From NCBI GenBank assembly GCA_900552685.1, contig USAJ01000004.1, forward strand, positions 1 through 64,000: DNA of 64,000 nucleotides, read 5' to 3'. The translations under genes were made by a program, and so were the position numbers. The notes under the pieces were generated by a model. It was not told the origin of the DNA. It was given only the letters and a program-made list of their open reading frames with translations, and searched no databases. Source of the stretch: an uncultured Collinsella sp. (lineage in GTDB: Bacteria; Actinomycetota; Coriobacteriia; Coriobacteriales; Coriobacteriaceae). Positions 1 through 8,255 of the stretch are shown here, in pieces. Every line of letters begins with the position of its first letter. Within the stretch, counting starts at the first letter, position 1.

Positions 1-132
1 ACGCCGGGCCGACTCACTTCGGATCGGGCGCTACACCAACTTTCTCGACATTACCATCGTGGTTCTTCGCGTCAATCGTACGCTGTGCCTGCGATATTGG
101 ATTGGCGTACGTGATCAAGAAGGCGTAACAAA
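1..132. other. unassigned left edge
   Basis: No gene can be assigned. A plus-strand frame is open from base 3 to a TAA at 126-128, and a minus-strand frame gives a plausible short peptide ending at a TGA near base 13. Neither has a start or a recognisable family. The plus-strand frame could be the last 41 codons of a gene lying outside the window. Confidence 0.3.
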
Positions 133-163
133 AGCGGGGAGGACCAACTTGGCCCTCCCCGCT
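133..163 (-). terminator. intrinsic terminator of the NTPase/DUF4869 operon
   Basis: A 10-bp perfect GC-rich stem (133-142 with 154-163) and an 11-base loop lie directly after the stop codon at 168-170. On the minus strand the stem is followed by CTTTTGTT. Confidence 0.75.
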
Positions 164-167
164 GTAT

Positions 168-1169
168 CTAGTCTGCCTTCAGGCACTCGGGCAAGACGTT
201 TGCAACTGCATTCATCGCCTGCGGCCTCAGGTACTGCTCATTGAGCTTTACCTTTCTGTAGGCGTAGCGAGTGTCTGCCGAGTATTTGATCAACACATCG
301 GTGAAGAACCGCTCCCAGCTCAGGTAGTCGCGGCTTTCGATATAGCTTGAGGGATCCTCGAGGATTTTTAAGATATCGTTACTGGGAATGAGGCCAGATT
401 GCAGGAGTGTCCACTCGAATGATTCGGGGAGGAACAAGCGTACGTTCTTGTAAACGCGCTGTCCGAGCACCTTTTCGATGTAGGGACCAAATGCTGCTCC
501 GTCTCCAATAGCAAGGATGTTTTGCTCGGGACATTCGTGAATCGTACGTTTTAGATTCGCAACGCCGGTGGCGGTATAGCAGGGGATCCCGAGTCGGTTG
601 CAAAGAGCGTCGTAGAATTGATAGCCAGATTTGCTATCCTCGACAACTACGGCGTCGGGTACCTCGAATCCAACATTTAGATCCTGATACAGCATACTTG
701 CCGTGTGGTCATATAGCGGCTTGGTCACCGAGTAGAAGCGCCTGTCGCTCTTGCGGCCATTGATTGTTTTACTTGTCGTGTTGACTAGCTTCAGGATCTC
801 ATCAACGCTGTAGGGGAGCTCGTTGGCATCGCGACGAGATATCAGAACAAAATAGTTGGACGAGCCGTTGACGGCTTTGGCGAAGTCCTTTGAGTAGATA
901 AACTCGTTACCCTCATCTAGAAAGACGATTGAATCTTCGATGATCGATAGCTCGCGCTCCCAGCGTCTGCCGGAAAGCGTTTCGCAAGGCACGTCGCAAC
1001 TGAGTGCAACGCCGCTTTCCGGTCCTCGGTCGTTGTAGTCGCGAATCATCGAGATGAGCGTCGTTTTACCCGTGCCGCTGTTGCCGCGTATAAAGGAAAT
1101 ATTGCGCTTAAACGTGAGTGTGTATTTGACCTTTGCACGCTCTACGACAACGGTATGCGTTCCCTTCAT
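168..1169 (-). CDS. P-loop NTPase with TOPRIM-like C-terminal half, partner of a DUF4869 protein
   Basis: A 333-residue protein of unknown function. Residues 29-37 are a Walker A motif (GNSGTGKTT) preceded by a strand-rich N-terminus, and residues 80-90 carry a Walker B strand ending in D85-E86. No ABC signature was seen. The second half has VVVEDSKSG (174-182) and LAIGDGAAFG (219-228), spaced like the acidic motifs of a TOPRIM fold. However, the second motif shows one Asp rather than a clear DxD. A PESFEW block (249-254) follows. From memory, similar proteins occur beside DUF4869 proteins in gut Firmicutes and are sometimes labelled 'translation initiation factor 2', which this sequence does not support. 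Its ATG shares one base with the upstream gene's stop (TAATG), so translation is probably coupled. GC is near 50% in the stretches I counted, lower than the neighbours, which suggests transfer. Confidence 0.8.
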   Translation of the reverse strand: MKGTHTVVVERAKVKYTLTFKRNISFIRGNSGTGKTTLISMIRDYNDRGPESGVALSCDVPCETLSGRRWERELSIIEDSIVFLDEGNEFIYSKDFAKAVNGSSNYFVLISRRDANELPYSVDEILKLVNTTSKTINGRKSDRRFYSVTKPLYDHTASMLYQDLNVGFEVPDAVVVEDSKSGYQFYDALCNRLGIPCYTATGVANLKRTIHECPEQNILAIGDGAAFGPYIEKVLGQRVYKNVRLFLPESFEWTLLQSGLIPSNDILKILEDPSSYIESRDYLSWERFFTDVLIKYSADTRYAYRKVKLNEQYLRPQAMNAVANVLPECLKAD

Positions 1170-1618
1170 TACTCATCAACATCCAAAAAGTCATTCGTGG
1201 CGCCGACAAACTCCTGCATGTTTCTGACGATGCGGCCATCGTTTTCAATGCGGATTTCAAAGCTCTTCCAGGGGAATTTCATGATGTGGAATAAGGTCAC
1301 CATCACATCCTGCTCTTTGCCGATCTTGAGTAGCCAGCGGGCACAGTTGTCTCCGCAGGTGGATGTGTTGAACACCATATTTGGGAGATTGCGCACCAGC
1401 AGCAGCGTCTTAACGCCGCCGGACAGTTCGAGTGGGGTGATCGAGCCCAGCTGTTTGCTTACGATGTTGTGGGGACCGATGAGCTCTGATCCGTCCACGC
1501 TTTTAATAATCTGTGCGGCCATAGGGTCTTCGAACCATGAGTCCAAGTATGAGTTCCTAAAATAGGTTTCGGTATCGTAGATGGAACCGGGGTAATCCCC
1601 CAGATGGATGCTTAACAT
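1169..1618 (-). CDS. DUF4869-like protein
   Basis: A 149-residue protein that resembles DUF4869, recognised from memory by its opening MLSIHLGDYPG, a central LSGGVKTLLL and the STCGDNCARWLL segment. The function of the family is not known to me. The frame is open 30 codons further upstream, but that stretch is the terminator hairpin of the aro operon. ATG 1618 has a GGAG eight or nine bases before it and a TATAAT box about 30 bases upstream, so it is the likely start. No signal peptide or membrane segment is visible. The two conserved Cys in STCGDNC could bind metal or form a disulfide. It is the first gene of a two-gene operon with the NTPase downstream, which implies a joint function. Confidence 0.75.
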   Translation of the reverse strand: MLSIHLGDYPGSIYDTETYFRNSYLDSWFEDPMAAQIIKSVDGSELIGPHNIVSKQLGSITPLELSGGVKTLLLVRNLPNMVFNTSTCGDNCARWLLKIGKEQDVMVTLFHIMKFPWKSFEIRIENDGRIVRNMQEFVGATNDFLDVDE

Positions 1619-1649
1619 GCGCGTCTCCAGACGTTGTGTGACTGCAATG

Positions 1650-1655
1650 ATTATA
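1650..1655 (-). promoter_or_regulatory. -10 box of the DUF4869/NTPase operon
   Basis: A perfect TATAAT on the minus strand ends 31 bases before the ATG at 1618. No good -35 box is visible at 17-18 bases, because that position falls inside the aro terminator stem. Confidence 0.6.
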
Positions 1656-1667
1656 TGCCAGTAATAA

Positions 1668-1703
1668 AGTGCCGCCAGTAGCGAGGTTGCTGCTGGCGGC
1701 ACT
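1668..1703 (-). terminator. terminator of the aro operon
   Basis: An 11-bp perfect stem (1668-1678 with 1693-1703) closes a loop of about 14 bases, 46 bases after the aroQ stop. On the minus strand it is followed by TTATTA. It also insulates the downstream accessory cassette. Confidence 0.75.
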
Positions 1704-1748
1704 GGCATTATTAGCGTGTGAATCGCGTTGATGGATTTGCTCGCGAGG

Positions 1749-2186
1749 CTACTTTTCGAGACGTTCCCTCAGCAGCTCCATCGCGTGTGCGTAGCCCTGC
1801 AGGCCCTCGCCGGTGATGGTGGTGAAGCAGGCCAGGTGCGCATAGCTCACCTGGCGGAAGTCCTCGCGTGTTTCGACGGCGCTGATGTGGACCTCCACAG
1901 CCGGGATGGCGACGGCCTTGAGGGCGTCCAGGATGGCCACGCTCGTGTGCGTGTAGGCAGCCGGGTTGATGACGATGCCGTCGACCTTGCCGTAGGCCTC
2001 CTGGATCTTGTCGACGATGCTGCCCTCGTGGTTAGACTGGAAGACCTCGACTTCGTCGAAGCCCTGTTCGGCGCCCGCTTCCTGGCAGATCTGCACTAAG
2101 CGGTCGTAGTTGTCGCTGCCATAGATGCCCGGCTCGCGAATGCCGAGCATGTTGAGGTTGGGGCCGTTGATGACGAGTGCTTTCAT
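1749..2186 (-). CDS. aroQ: 3-dehydroquinate dehydratase, type II
   Basis: Catalyses dehydration of 3-dehydroquinate to 3-dehydroshikimate, step 3 of the shikimate pathway. The 145-residue length is typical of the small dodecameric type II enzyme. The N-terminus carries the family signature (GPNLNMLG followed by REPGIYG, with Tyr22 the expected catalytic base). INPAAYTHTS and EVHIS with a following TREDFR form the rest of the active site. ATG 2186 is chosen because GGAAG sits seven bases upstream and the signature begins within a few residues. The longer open frame upstream runs through a hairpin and into aroE-aroK. It is the last gene of the aro operon, 64 bases after aroE-aroK, with a REP-like hairpin in that gap. 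Confidence 0.95.
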   Translation of the reverse strand: MKALVINGPNLNMLGIREPGIYGSDNYDRLVQICQEAGAEQGFDEVEVFQSNHEGSIVDKIQEAYGKVDGIVINPAAYTHTSVAILDALKAVAIPAVEVHISAVETREDFRQVSYAHLACFTTITGEGLQGYAHAMELLRERLEK

Positions 2187-2207
2187 GGTTGCTTCCTTTG
2201 CGGTTGG

Positions 2208-2248
2208 AAAACCACCACAAAGGTGCCTGTCCCCTTTGTGGTGGTTTT
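2208..2248. repeat. REP-like palindrome between aroE-aroK and aroQ
   Basis: A perfect 16-bp inverted repeat (2208-2223 with 2233-2248) encloses a 9-base loop. It begins with AAAA and ends with TTTT, so it could also act as a terminator or RNA stabiliser inside the operon. Read on the minus strand it contains GGGGACAGGC, identical to the first ten bases of the repeat that flanks the RAYT transposase at 62321. It is therefore probably a member of a dispersed repeat family moved by that enzyme. Confidence 0.75.
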
Positions 2249-2250
2249 GG

Positions 2251-3501
2251 TTAGAGGGCGGGTGGGAGGGTGTCGAGGAGGGCTTGGGCGGTGTTGGCGG
2301 CGCAGTCGCGTGAGTCGATGATGTAGTCGGCCCAGGCGCGGTAGCGCGGCATGCGCTGCTCGGCAAGTTTATCGATGCCATCACGGGCGGTGATAGGGCG
2401 TCCCTTGTGGGCGAGTTCGTCGAGCTTGCGGTTGAGCATCACGATCTGGCTGTTTTGGTGCAGCAGCGGATAGTTTTCGTCGCGCGTGACCACGCCGCCG
2501 CCGGTGGAAAGCACCAGGCCGCTGCGCTTGGAAATGTCGGCCAGCTCCGCTGTCTCCTGCTCGCGGAAGGCGGCCTCGCCGCGCTCGACGATAAAGTCGG
2601 CGCAGGGCATGTCGAGGCGTTCCTCGAGGGCGCGGTCCAGGTCGATGTGCTCGCGACCCGTGAGCAGGGCAATCTGCTCACCCACGCGGGTCTTGCCCGA
2701 GCCCGGCATGCCGATCAGCGCGATGTTCTGTTCGCGGCGTGACAAGCGCTCCGTTATGTCCAGGATGCGCTCGCGCGGGGTGACCTGGCCGGTATAGCGC
2801 TCGACGGCCTGTGCCGCTTGGGCCACGAGCATTAGCAGGCCGTCGATGCAAGGGATACCGCGGCGCTCGGCCTCGAGCATCAGGCCCGTGCGGGCGGGGT
2901 TGTAGACAATGTCGATAACGCCTTCGAGCGCATCGAGCCCTTCGAACGTGCAAGGCGCGTCGGGGCAGTGGGGGAACATGCCGGCAGGCGTGCAGTTGAC
3001 GAGCAGGGCGGCGTCGGACTGCTGCGCGATGTTGCCGTAGTTGACCTCGCTCGTGCGACCCACGGGTACGACGATGGCGCCCAGGTCTCCCAGCACCATG
3101 CTCGCCGTGGTGCCGGCGCCACCGGTGGCGCCGAGCACGAGAACTTTCTTGCCGGTAACCTCAACTCCCAGCTCCTCGACCAGGCACTGAAAACCAAAGT
3201 AGTCAGTATTATCGCCGCGCAGGCGGCCGTCGGGCAGGCGCGTGATGGTGTTGACGTTGCCCATGCGCTCGGCGAGCGGGCTCAGCTCGTCCAGATACTC
3301 CATGACGGCGCGCTTGTAGGGGATGGTCACGTTGGTGCCCTCCCACTCGTCGCCCGTCATAAAGGCCTCAAGATCCTCGGGCTCGCGCTCAAAACGCACG
3401 TACTCGAGCCCAGCGAGCTCCTTGTAGATGGTTGGGGTGTAGCTGTGGCCCAGCACGCGGCCCAGCACTCCGTAGGGGCGGGTTGCGGCGGTATCGGTCA
3501 T
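2251..3501 (-). CDS. aroE-aroK: fused shikimate dehydrogenase / shikimate kinase
   Basis: A 416-residue bifunctional protein. Residues 1 to about 250 are shikimate 5-dehydrogenase (NADPH-dependent reduction of 3-dehydroshikimate). They show GHSYTP at the substrate site, NVTIPYK with catalytic Lys63, DNTD with Asp100, and a Rossmann GATGGAG. Residues from about 255 are shikimate kinase, with Walker A GMPGSGKT (264-271), ERGEAAFREQE, STGGGVV (332-338), the lid GRP (367-369) and a final RYRAWA. The fusion joins two consecutive pathway steps. Most bacteria keep them separate. The ATG at 3499-3501 directly abuts the pheA stop codon, so translation is likely coupled. Confidence 0.95.
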   Translation of the reverse strand: MTDTAATRPYGVLGRVLGHSYTPTIYKELAGLEYVRFEREPEDLEAFMTGDEWEGTNVTIPYKRAVMEYLDELSPLAERMGNVNTITRLPDGRLRGDNTDYFGFQCLVEELGVEVTGKKVLVLGATGGAGTTASMVLGDLGAIVVPVGRTSEVNYGNIAQQSDAALLVNCTPAGMFPHCPDAPCTFEGLDALEGVIDIVYNPARTGLMLEAERRGIPCIDGLLMLVAQAAQAVERYTGQVTPRERILDITERLSRREQNIALIGMPGSGKTRVGEQIALLTGREHIDLDRALEERLDMPCADFIVERGEAAFREQETAELADISKRSGLVLSTGGGVVTRDENYPLLHQNSQIVMLNRKLDELAHKGRPITARDGIDKLAEQRMPRYRAWADYIIDSRDCAANTAQALLDTLPPAL

Positions 3502-4647
3502 CTAGAGCACCTCCGTGTAGCTGCCAAAGTAGGTGAAGCTCTCGCACACGTCGTCGATAGAATCGAGCAGGTCGTCGAGGGCCTTGCTGCCAAAGGGGCA
3601 GTCCAGATCAAAGTAGAACATAAACTCAAAGTCGCGGCCGGGGATGGGGCGGCTCTCGAGCTTGATGAGGTTGATGTTGAGCGCATAGAAGCGCTCGAGC
3701 ACGCGGTAGAGGGCGCCCGGCTCATTGGCCGTGGTAATCATGAGCGAGGTACGGTTGGCACCGGGATAGACGCGCGGCTCACGGCTGATGACGACAAAGC
3801 GCGTGTAGTTGTTGTCCGAGTCCTGGATGTTGGGCTCCAGCACCTCCAGGCCATAGAGTGCCGCGCAGCTGCGCGATGCGATGGCGGCAATATCGGTGCG
3901 CTCGGAGCTGGCGACCATCTCGGCCGACATGGCGGTGTTGGGGTACTTGGTGGCGTGCAGGTCGTGGGACTCGATAAAGCCCGCACACTGGGCAATGGCT
4001 TGGCCGTGGCTGTAAACCTCGCGCACGTCGGCGAGCTTGGTGCCGGGCTTGACGAGCATGTTGTGGTCGATCTTGAGGCGAAGCGAGCGCACGATGTGGA
4101 AGTCGAACTGGGCGAGCAGGTCGTAGACGGCGTTGACCGAGCCGGCGGTGGAGTTCTCGATGGGCAGCACGCCAAACTCGCAGAAGCCGTCGCGCACAGC
4201 GCGCATAACGCCTTCGAAGGTCTCGAAAAACGCGATGTCGGGCACGTCGAAGAGTTTGCACGCGGCGATCTGGCTATAGGCACCTTCCACGCCCTGGCAG
4301 GCAACTGTGGCCGTTTGAGGGAAGGGCGTGTCAAAGGCTGCAGCCGTGGCGTGGGCCTTTTGCGAGACGGTGATGCCCTTGAGCTCGTTGATGTAGCGCT
4401 GCTGCTCGGCCTTGCTCATGCTCATAAGGAGGCGGAACAGGGTGATGGTCTGCGCCTCGTAGCGCTCGGGCGCGCGGCTGGCGAGGTTGTTGAGTTTTGA
4501 GCGCTCGCGGGCGGGGTCAAAGACGGCCTTGCCCATCTCGATCTTTGATTTGGCGACCTCGGTGGCAATGTCCATACGCTCGACAAAGCTATTGAGGAGC
4601 GTGGTGTCGATGCCATCGATGGTCTGGCGAATATCGGCAAGGTCCAT
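3502..4647 (-). CDS. pheA: bifunctional chorismate mutase / prephenate dehydratase (P-protein)
   Basis: Converts chorismate to prephenate and then to phenylpyruvate, the committed steps to phenylalanine. At 381 residues it matches the usual P-protein length. Residues 1-90 are an AroQ-type chorismate mutase helix bundle with DIRQTIDGID near the start. Residues of about 113-285 are the dehydratase, with GVEGAYSQ and NSTAGSVN. The C-terminus is an ACT domain with ANEPGALY and the ESRP motif that binds phenylalanine in this family, so feedback inhibition by Phe is expected. The ATG at 4647 is preceded by AAAGGGG. The frame upstream is open but low-complexity and antisense-like, lying over aroC. 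Confidence 0.93.
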   Translation of the reverse strand: MDLADIRQTIDGIDTTLLNSFVERMDIATEVAKSKIEMGKAVFDPARERSKLNNLASRAPERYEAQTITLFRLLMSMSKAEQQRYINELKGITVSQKAHATAAAFDTPFPQTATVACQGVEGAYSQIAACKLFDVPDIAFFETFEGVMRAVRDGFCEFGVLPIENSTAGSVNAVYDLLAQFDFHIVRSLRLKIDHNMLVKPGTKLADVREVYSHGQAIAQCAGFIESHDLHATKYPNTAMSAEMVASSERTDIAAIASRSCAALYGLEVLEPNIQDSDNNYTRFVVISREPRVYPGANRTSLMITTANEPGALYRVLERFYALNINLIKLESRPIPGRDFEFMFYFDLDCPFGSKALDDLLDSIDDVCESFTYFGSYTEVL

Positions 4648-4700
4648 GGAGGCCCCTTTCACGTAATGGCAGAGTTGACAGGCAACCCAGGTGAGTCGGG

Positions 4701-5798
4701 TTAGAGCTGGCCTGCGTCCTCGAGGAGGGCGTCCCAGATGGCCAGCGCTGCGGCTGCTTCGGCTACGGGGACAGCTCGGGGGACGATGCAGGGATCGTGA
4801 CGGCCGTGCACCGAGAGTTCGACATTTTCCATGGCGTCCATGTCCACGGTCTGCTGCTCGCGGCCAATGGAGGGCGTCGGCTTTACGGCCATACGCCACA
4901 TGACGGGCGCGCCGGTCGAAATACCGCCCAGGATGCCGCCGGCGTTGTTGGATTCGACCTCGATCTTTCCGGTCTCGGCGTCGATGCGATACGGATCGTT
5001 GTTCTCGCCGCCGCGCATGGCGGCCACGGCAAAACCCATGCCAAACTCCACGCCCTTTACGGCGGGAATGCCAAACGCGATTTGCGCGATGCGGTTCTCG
5101 ATACCGTCGAACATGGGGTCGCCGATGCCCGCGGGAAGCCCGTAAATGCCGCACTCCACGATGCCGCCGATGCTGTCGAGTTCGTCGCGCGCGGCCAGGA
5201 TCTCCTCGCGCATGCGGCCGGCTGCGGCGGCGTCAATGCACGGCAGATCGTTCGTAAGGATCGCCTTGCGGTCGGCCTCGCGATAGACCATATCGTCCAT
5301 CGGCAGGTCGGAGATGCCGCCGATCTGCGCGACGTGCGCCATGACCTGAATGCCGCGGGCCTCGAGTGCCTGCAGCGCGATGCCGCCGGCGATGCATAGG
5401 GGAGCCGTTAGGCGGCCGGAGAAGTGCCCACCGCCCGCGACGTCGTGCATGTTGTGGTACTTCAAGCGCGCAGGGAAGTCCGCATGTCCCGGACGGGGCT
5501 TGCGGCGCAGCTCGGAGTAATCCTTGGAGCGCGTGTTGGTGTTCTCAATAATCGCTGCGATGGGTGCGCCGGTGGTGTGTCCATCGACCACACCGGCGAT
5601 GATATGCGCGGCGTCGGCCTCGCGACGTTTGGTCGCGGTCTCGTCGCGACCGGGGGCGCGACGGTCAAGGAAGGCCTGCAGCTGCTCCTGGTCCACGGCG
5701 ATACCTGCCGGAATGCCATCGAGCGAGCAGCCGATAGCGGGGGAGTGCGACTGGCCGAAGATGCTTACGTGCAAGACGTTGCCAAAGGTCGAGGACAT
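4701..5798 (-). CDS. aroC: chorismate synthase
   Basis: Forms chorismate from EPSP using reduced FMN, the last step of the common pathway. The 365-residue protein begins with the family signature STFGNVLHVSIFGQSHSPAIG. It also has DRRAPGRDE, a KPRPGHAD segment and HFSGRLTAPLCIAGG for FMN and substrate binding. The ATG lies one base after the aroA stop, in the middle of the aro operon. The length and motifs are complete. Confidence 0.96.
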   Translation of the reverse strand: MSSTFGNVLHVSIFGQSHSPAIGCSLDGIPAGIAVDQEQLQAFLDRRAPGRDETATKRREADAAHIIAGVVDGHTTGAPIAAIIENTNTRSKDYSELRRKPRPGHADFPARLKYHNMHDVAGGGHFSGRLTAPLCIAGGIALQALEARGIQVMAHVAQIGGISDLPMDDMVYREADRKAILTNDLPCIDAAAAGRMREEILAARDELDSIGGIVECGIYGLPAGIGDPMFDGIENRIAQIAFGIPAVKGVEFGMGFAVAAMRGGENNDPYRIDAETGKIEVESNNAGGILGGISTGAPVMWRMAVKPTPSIGREQQTVDMDAMENVELSVHGRHDPCIVPRAVPVAEAAAALAIWDALLEDAGQL

Positions 5799-5799
5799 A

Positions 5800-7119
5800 C
5801 TATTCCTCCTCGAGCGTGACCTTGCCGCCCAACAGGCGGTAGTGGTCGAAGAAATCGGGATAGGACTTGTTGACGGCCTCGGCGCCGTGGATCACGACTT
5901 CGCCGGTGGCGCGACTCGCGGCGATGGCGGCCATCATGGCGATGCGGTGGTCGTTGTGCGAATCGACCTCGCCGCCGGTAAGGGCATCGACGCCCTTGAT
6001 GATGAGGTCGTCACCGGCGATGCGCACCTGCGCGCCCAGCGCGGTGAGCTCGCGGGTGGTGGTGACCAGACGGTCAGATTCCTTGATGCGCAGGCGTGCA
6101 CAGTCACGGATGAACGTGCGGCCCTGGGCCAGCGATGCCACGGCCGAGATAACAGGCACCAGGTCCGGAATGTCGTGGGCGCTCATCTCAAAGCCGGCGA
6201 GCTTGTCGGACTGGACGGTGGCGGCGTTCGTGGAGCGCACGATGCGGGCGCCAAAGCGCGAAAGCGCGGCGAGCACGTTGCGGTCGCCCTGCGCGGAGCT
6301 CAGGGACACACCCTCGACGGTGATGGGATCGGTGCCGATGGCGCCGGCACACAGCCAAAAGGCGGCGTTGGACCAGTCGCCCTCGACGGCCACGCTGCCG
6401 GGCGTGCGGTACGAGCCGCTGCTCACGCGGAAGTTCGTGACCTCGGGCTGGCCGTCCTTGGCCGGAATACGCTCGACGTTGACCTCGACGCCAAAGGCCT
6501 TCATGGCCTGGATGGTCAGGTTGATGTAGGGGCGGCTCTCGATGAGGCCGGTTACCTGCACGCAGGAGGGCTGGGCCAGCAGCGGGGCTGCCAGCAGCAG
6601 GCCGGAGATATACTGCGAGCTCACGTTGCCCGGCAGCACAAAGGTACCCGGGCGCATGCGGCCGCTCGTCTTGAGCGGAAAACCGCCCAGGCCCTGCAGG
6701 TCGCAACCGGCGGCGATGATCTCGTCCGAGAGCGGGGAGAGCGGGCGGGCGCCCAGGCGGCCCTGGCCCACAAAAGTTGCTTCTGCGCCCAGCGCGCAGG
6801 CGACAGGCAACATAAAGCGGAGCGTGGAGCCGCTTTCGCCGCAGTCGAGCGTTCCGCCGGCAAGTGCCTTGAGCAGGCCAAACTCAATGCTCTTCATGGT
6901 AGGGTGGACCTGGAAGCCGTCCTCGACGGTCTCGATGCGGGCGCCCAGGGCCGTAAGGCAACGCACCGTAGCCTCGATGTCGGCGCAGGTGGTGTTGCAG
7001 GTAACGTGCGTCTCGCCGTTGGCAAGCGCAGCGCAGATGATCAGGCGATGCGCCATCGACTTGGACGCGATCGCGGGAACGGTGCCCTTGAGCGGGGAGG
7101 GGGTGATGCGGGCTAGCAT
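5800..7119 (-). CDS. aroA: 3-phosphoshikimate 1-carboxyvinyltransferase (EPSP synthase)
   Basis: Transfers enolpyruvate from PEP to shikimate-3-phosphate. The 439-residue length fits the two-domain inside-out barrel. Visible motifs are KSMAHR near residues 20-25 (substrate Lys and Arg), CGESGSTLRFM (PEP-site loop) and RIKESDRL in the second domain. The loop reads GESGST rather than the GNAGTA common in class I glyphosate-sensitive enzymes, so it is closer to the class II or divergent types. The start overlaps the 3' end of aroB by seven bases, indicating coupling. Confidence 0.95.
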   Translation of the reverse strand: MLARITPSPLKGTVPAIASKSMAHRLIICAALANGETHVTCNTTCADIEATVRCLTALGARIETVEDGFQVHPTMKSIEFGLLKALAGGTLDCGESGSTLRFMLPVACALGAEATFVGQGRLGARPLSPLSDEIIAAGCDLQGLGGFPLKTSGRMRPGTFVLPGNVSSQYISGLLLAAPLLAQPSCVQVTGLIESRPYINLTIQAMKAFGVEVNVERIPAKDGQPEVTNFRVSSGSYRTPGSVAVEGDWSNAAFWLCAGAIGTDPITVEGVSLSSAQGDRNVLAALSRFGARIVRSTNAATVQSDKLAGFEMSAHDIPDLVPVISAVASLAQGRTFIRDCARLRIKESDRLVTTTRELTALGAQVRIAGDDLIIKGVDALTGGEVDSHNDHRIAMMAAIAASRATGEVVIHGAEAVNKSYPDFFDHYRLLGGKVTLEEE

Positions 7120-8219
7120 GCGGATGCGTCTCCCTTCTGGCCGAGGCCCTCGGCAATGAGTTCGTGGAAAGTGGAAAGCGGCGTGCGGTCGATGCAGCAG
7201 CGGCCAATGCCGTGCGGAATCACCAGGTCGATGGTGTCGCCCGCGCGCTTCTTGTCGTGGAGCGCCTCGGCAAAGACGGCATCGGCATCTAGGTCGCAGC
7301 GGGTCTTGAGGCCATGGCGGGCGCAGAGCTCCTCAATACGACCGGGCAGTGCAGCATCGCAAACGCCGTGCAGGGCCGCGGCGCGCGTGATGATGCCCAT
7401 GCCGATCGACACGCAGTTGCCGTGTCCGAGCTCAAAGTGCTCGCAAGCCTCGACGGCGTGTCCGGCGCTGTGTCCAAAGTTGAGGAGCTTGCGCTGGTTG
7501 GTTTCGCGCTCGTCGGCGACGACCACGGCGCGCTTGATGTCGATATTGCGGGCGATGATGAGCGCTACGCGGGCCACATCGCGGTTGAGTAGCTCAAGCG
7601 TGAGCGGGGTCTTCTCCAGTTCGGCGAAAAGCTCCGGGTCGGCGATCACGGCATGCTTGATGACCTCGCCGCAGCCGTCGGCGAACTGCTCGGGCGTGAG
7701 GGTGGCCAGGCACCCCACGTCGGCGATAACCACGCTCGGCTGCCAAAAGGCGCCGGCCAAGTTCTTGCCGGCAGCCAGGTCGATGGCGGTCTTGCCGCCC
7801 ACCGACGAATCCACCATGGCGAGCAGACTCGTCGGGATCTGCACAAACTTGCAGCCGCGCATGTAGGTGGCGGCCACAAAGCCCGCCACGTCGCCCACGA
7901 CGCCGCCGCCGAGTGCCACGATCACGTCGGAGCGCGAAAGCTCGTGCTCGGCCACAAACTCTAAAATGGCAACGTAGGTCTCGGCGCGCTTATGGGCCTC
8001 GCCAGCCTCGAAGGTGCAGATGCTCACCTCGTAGCCTGCGGATTCGAGGCTCTGCTTAACAGGCATCTGGTAGAGGGGGCCTACGTTGGTGTCCGTCACG
8101 ATGACAGCGCGCGAGCCGCCGGCGGTGGCTCGAACGAGCGGTCCCGCCTGCTCCAGCAAAAACGTGCCAACATGCACCTGGTAGGGGCGTGCAGTGTCGA
8201 TATCGATGGTAATCGCCAT
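7113..8219 (-). CDS. aroB: 3-dehydroquinate synthase
   Basis: Cyclises DAHP to 3-dehydroquinate using NAD and a divalent metal. The 368-residue protein has the NAD loop GGGVVGDVAGF and the PTSLLAMVDSSVGGKTAID block. The metal-ligand region is DGCGEVIKHA with GHSAGHAVE and a later FELGHGNCVSIGM. It overlaps aroA by seven bases and follows tyrA by 36 bases. Another NAD-dependent family member, such as a 2-deoxy-scyllo-inosose synthase, is unlikely given the operon. Confidence 0.96.
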   Translation of the reverse strand: MAITIDIDTARPYQVHVGTFLLEQAGPLVRATAGGSRAVIVTDTNVGPLYQMPVKQSLESAGYEVSICTFEAGEAHKRAETYVAILEFVAEHELSRSDVIVALGGGVVGDVAGFVAATYMRGCKFVQIPTSLLAMVDSSVGGKTAIDLAAGKNLAGAFWQPSVVIADVGCLATLTPEQFADGCGEVIKHAVIADPELFAELEKTPLTLELLNRDVARVALIIARNIDIKRAVVVADERETNQRKLLNFGHSAGHAVEACEHFELGHGNCVSIGMGIITRAAALHGVCDAALPGRIEELCARHGLKTRCDLDADAVFAEALHDKKRAGDTIDLVIPHGIGRCCIDRTPLSTFHELIAEGLGQKGDASAC

Positions 8220-8255
8220 AAGCTATGGTCCTTTCGACCTGGCGTGATAGGTGGT

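Noticed and set aside
168..1169. Annotation as translation initiation factor 2
   Set aside because: No IF2 G-domain motifs such as NKxD or the beta-barrel domains are present, and the length is far too short.
2968..4500. Long plus-strand frame opposite aroE-aroK and pheA
   Set aside because: Antisense shadow; the minus-strand genes have catalytic motifs throughout.
4767..4774. GGGGACAG inside aroC as a further RAYT repeat
   Set aside because: It is within a conserved coding region and no palindrome adjoins it, so it is a chance match.
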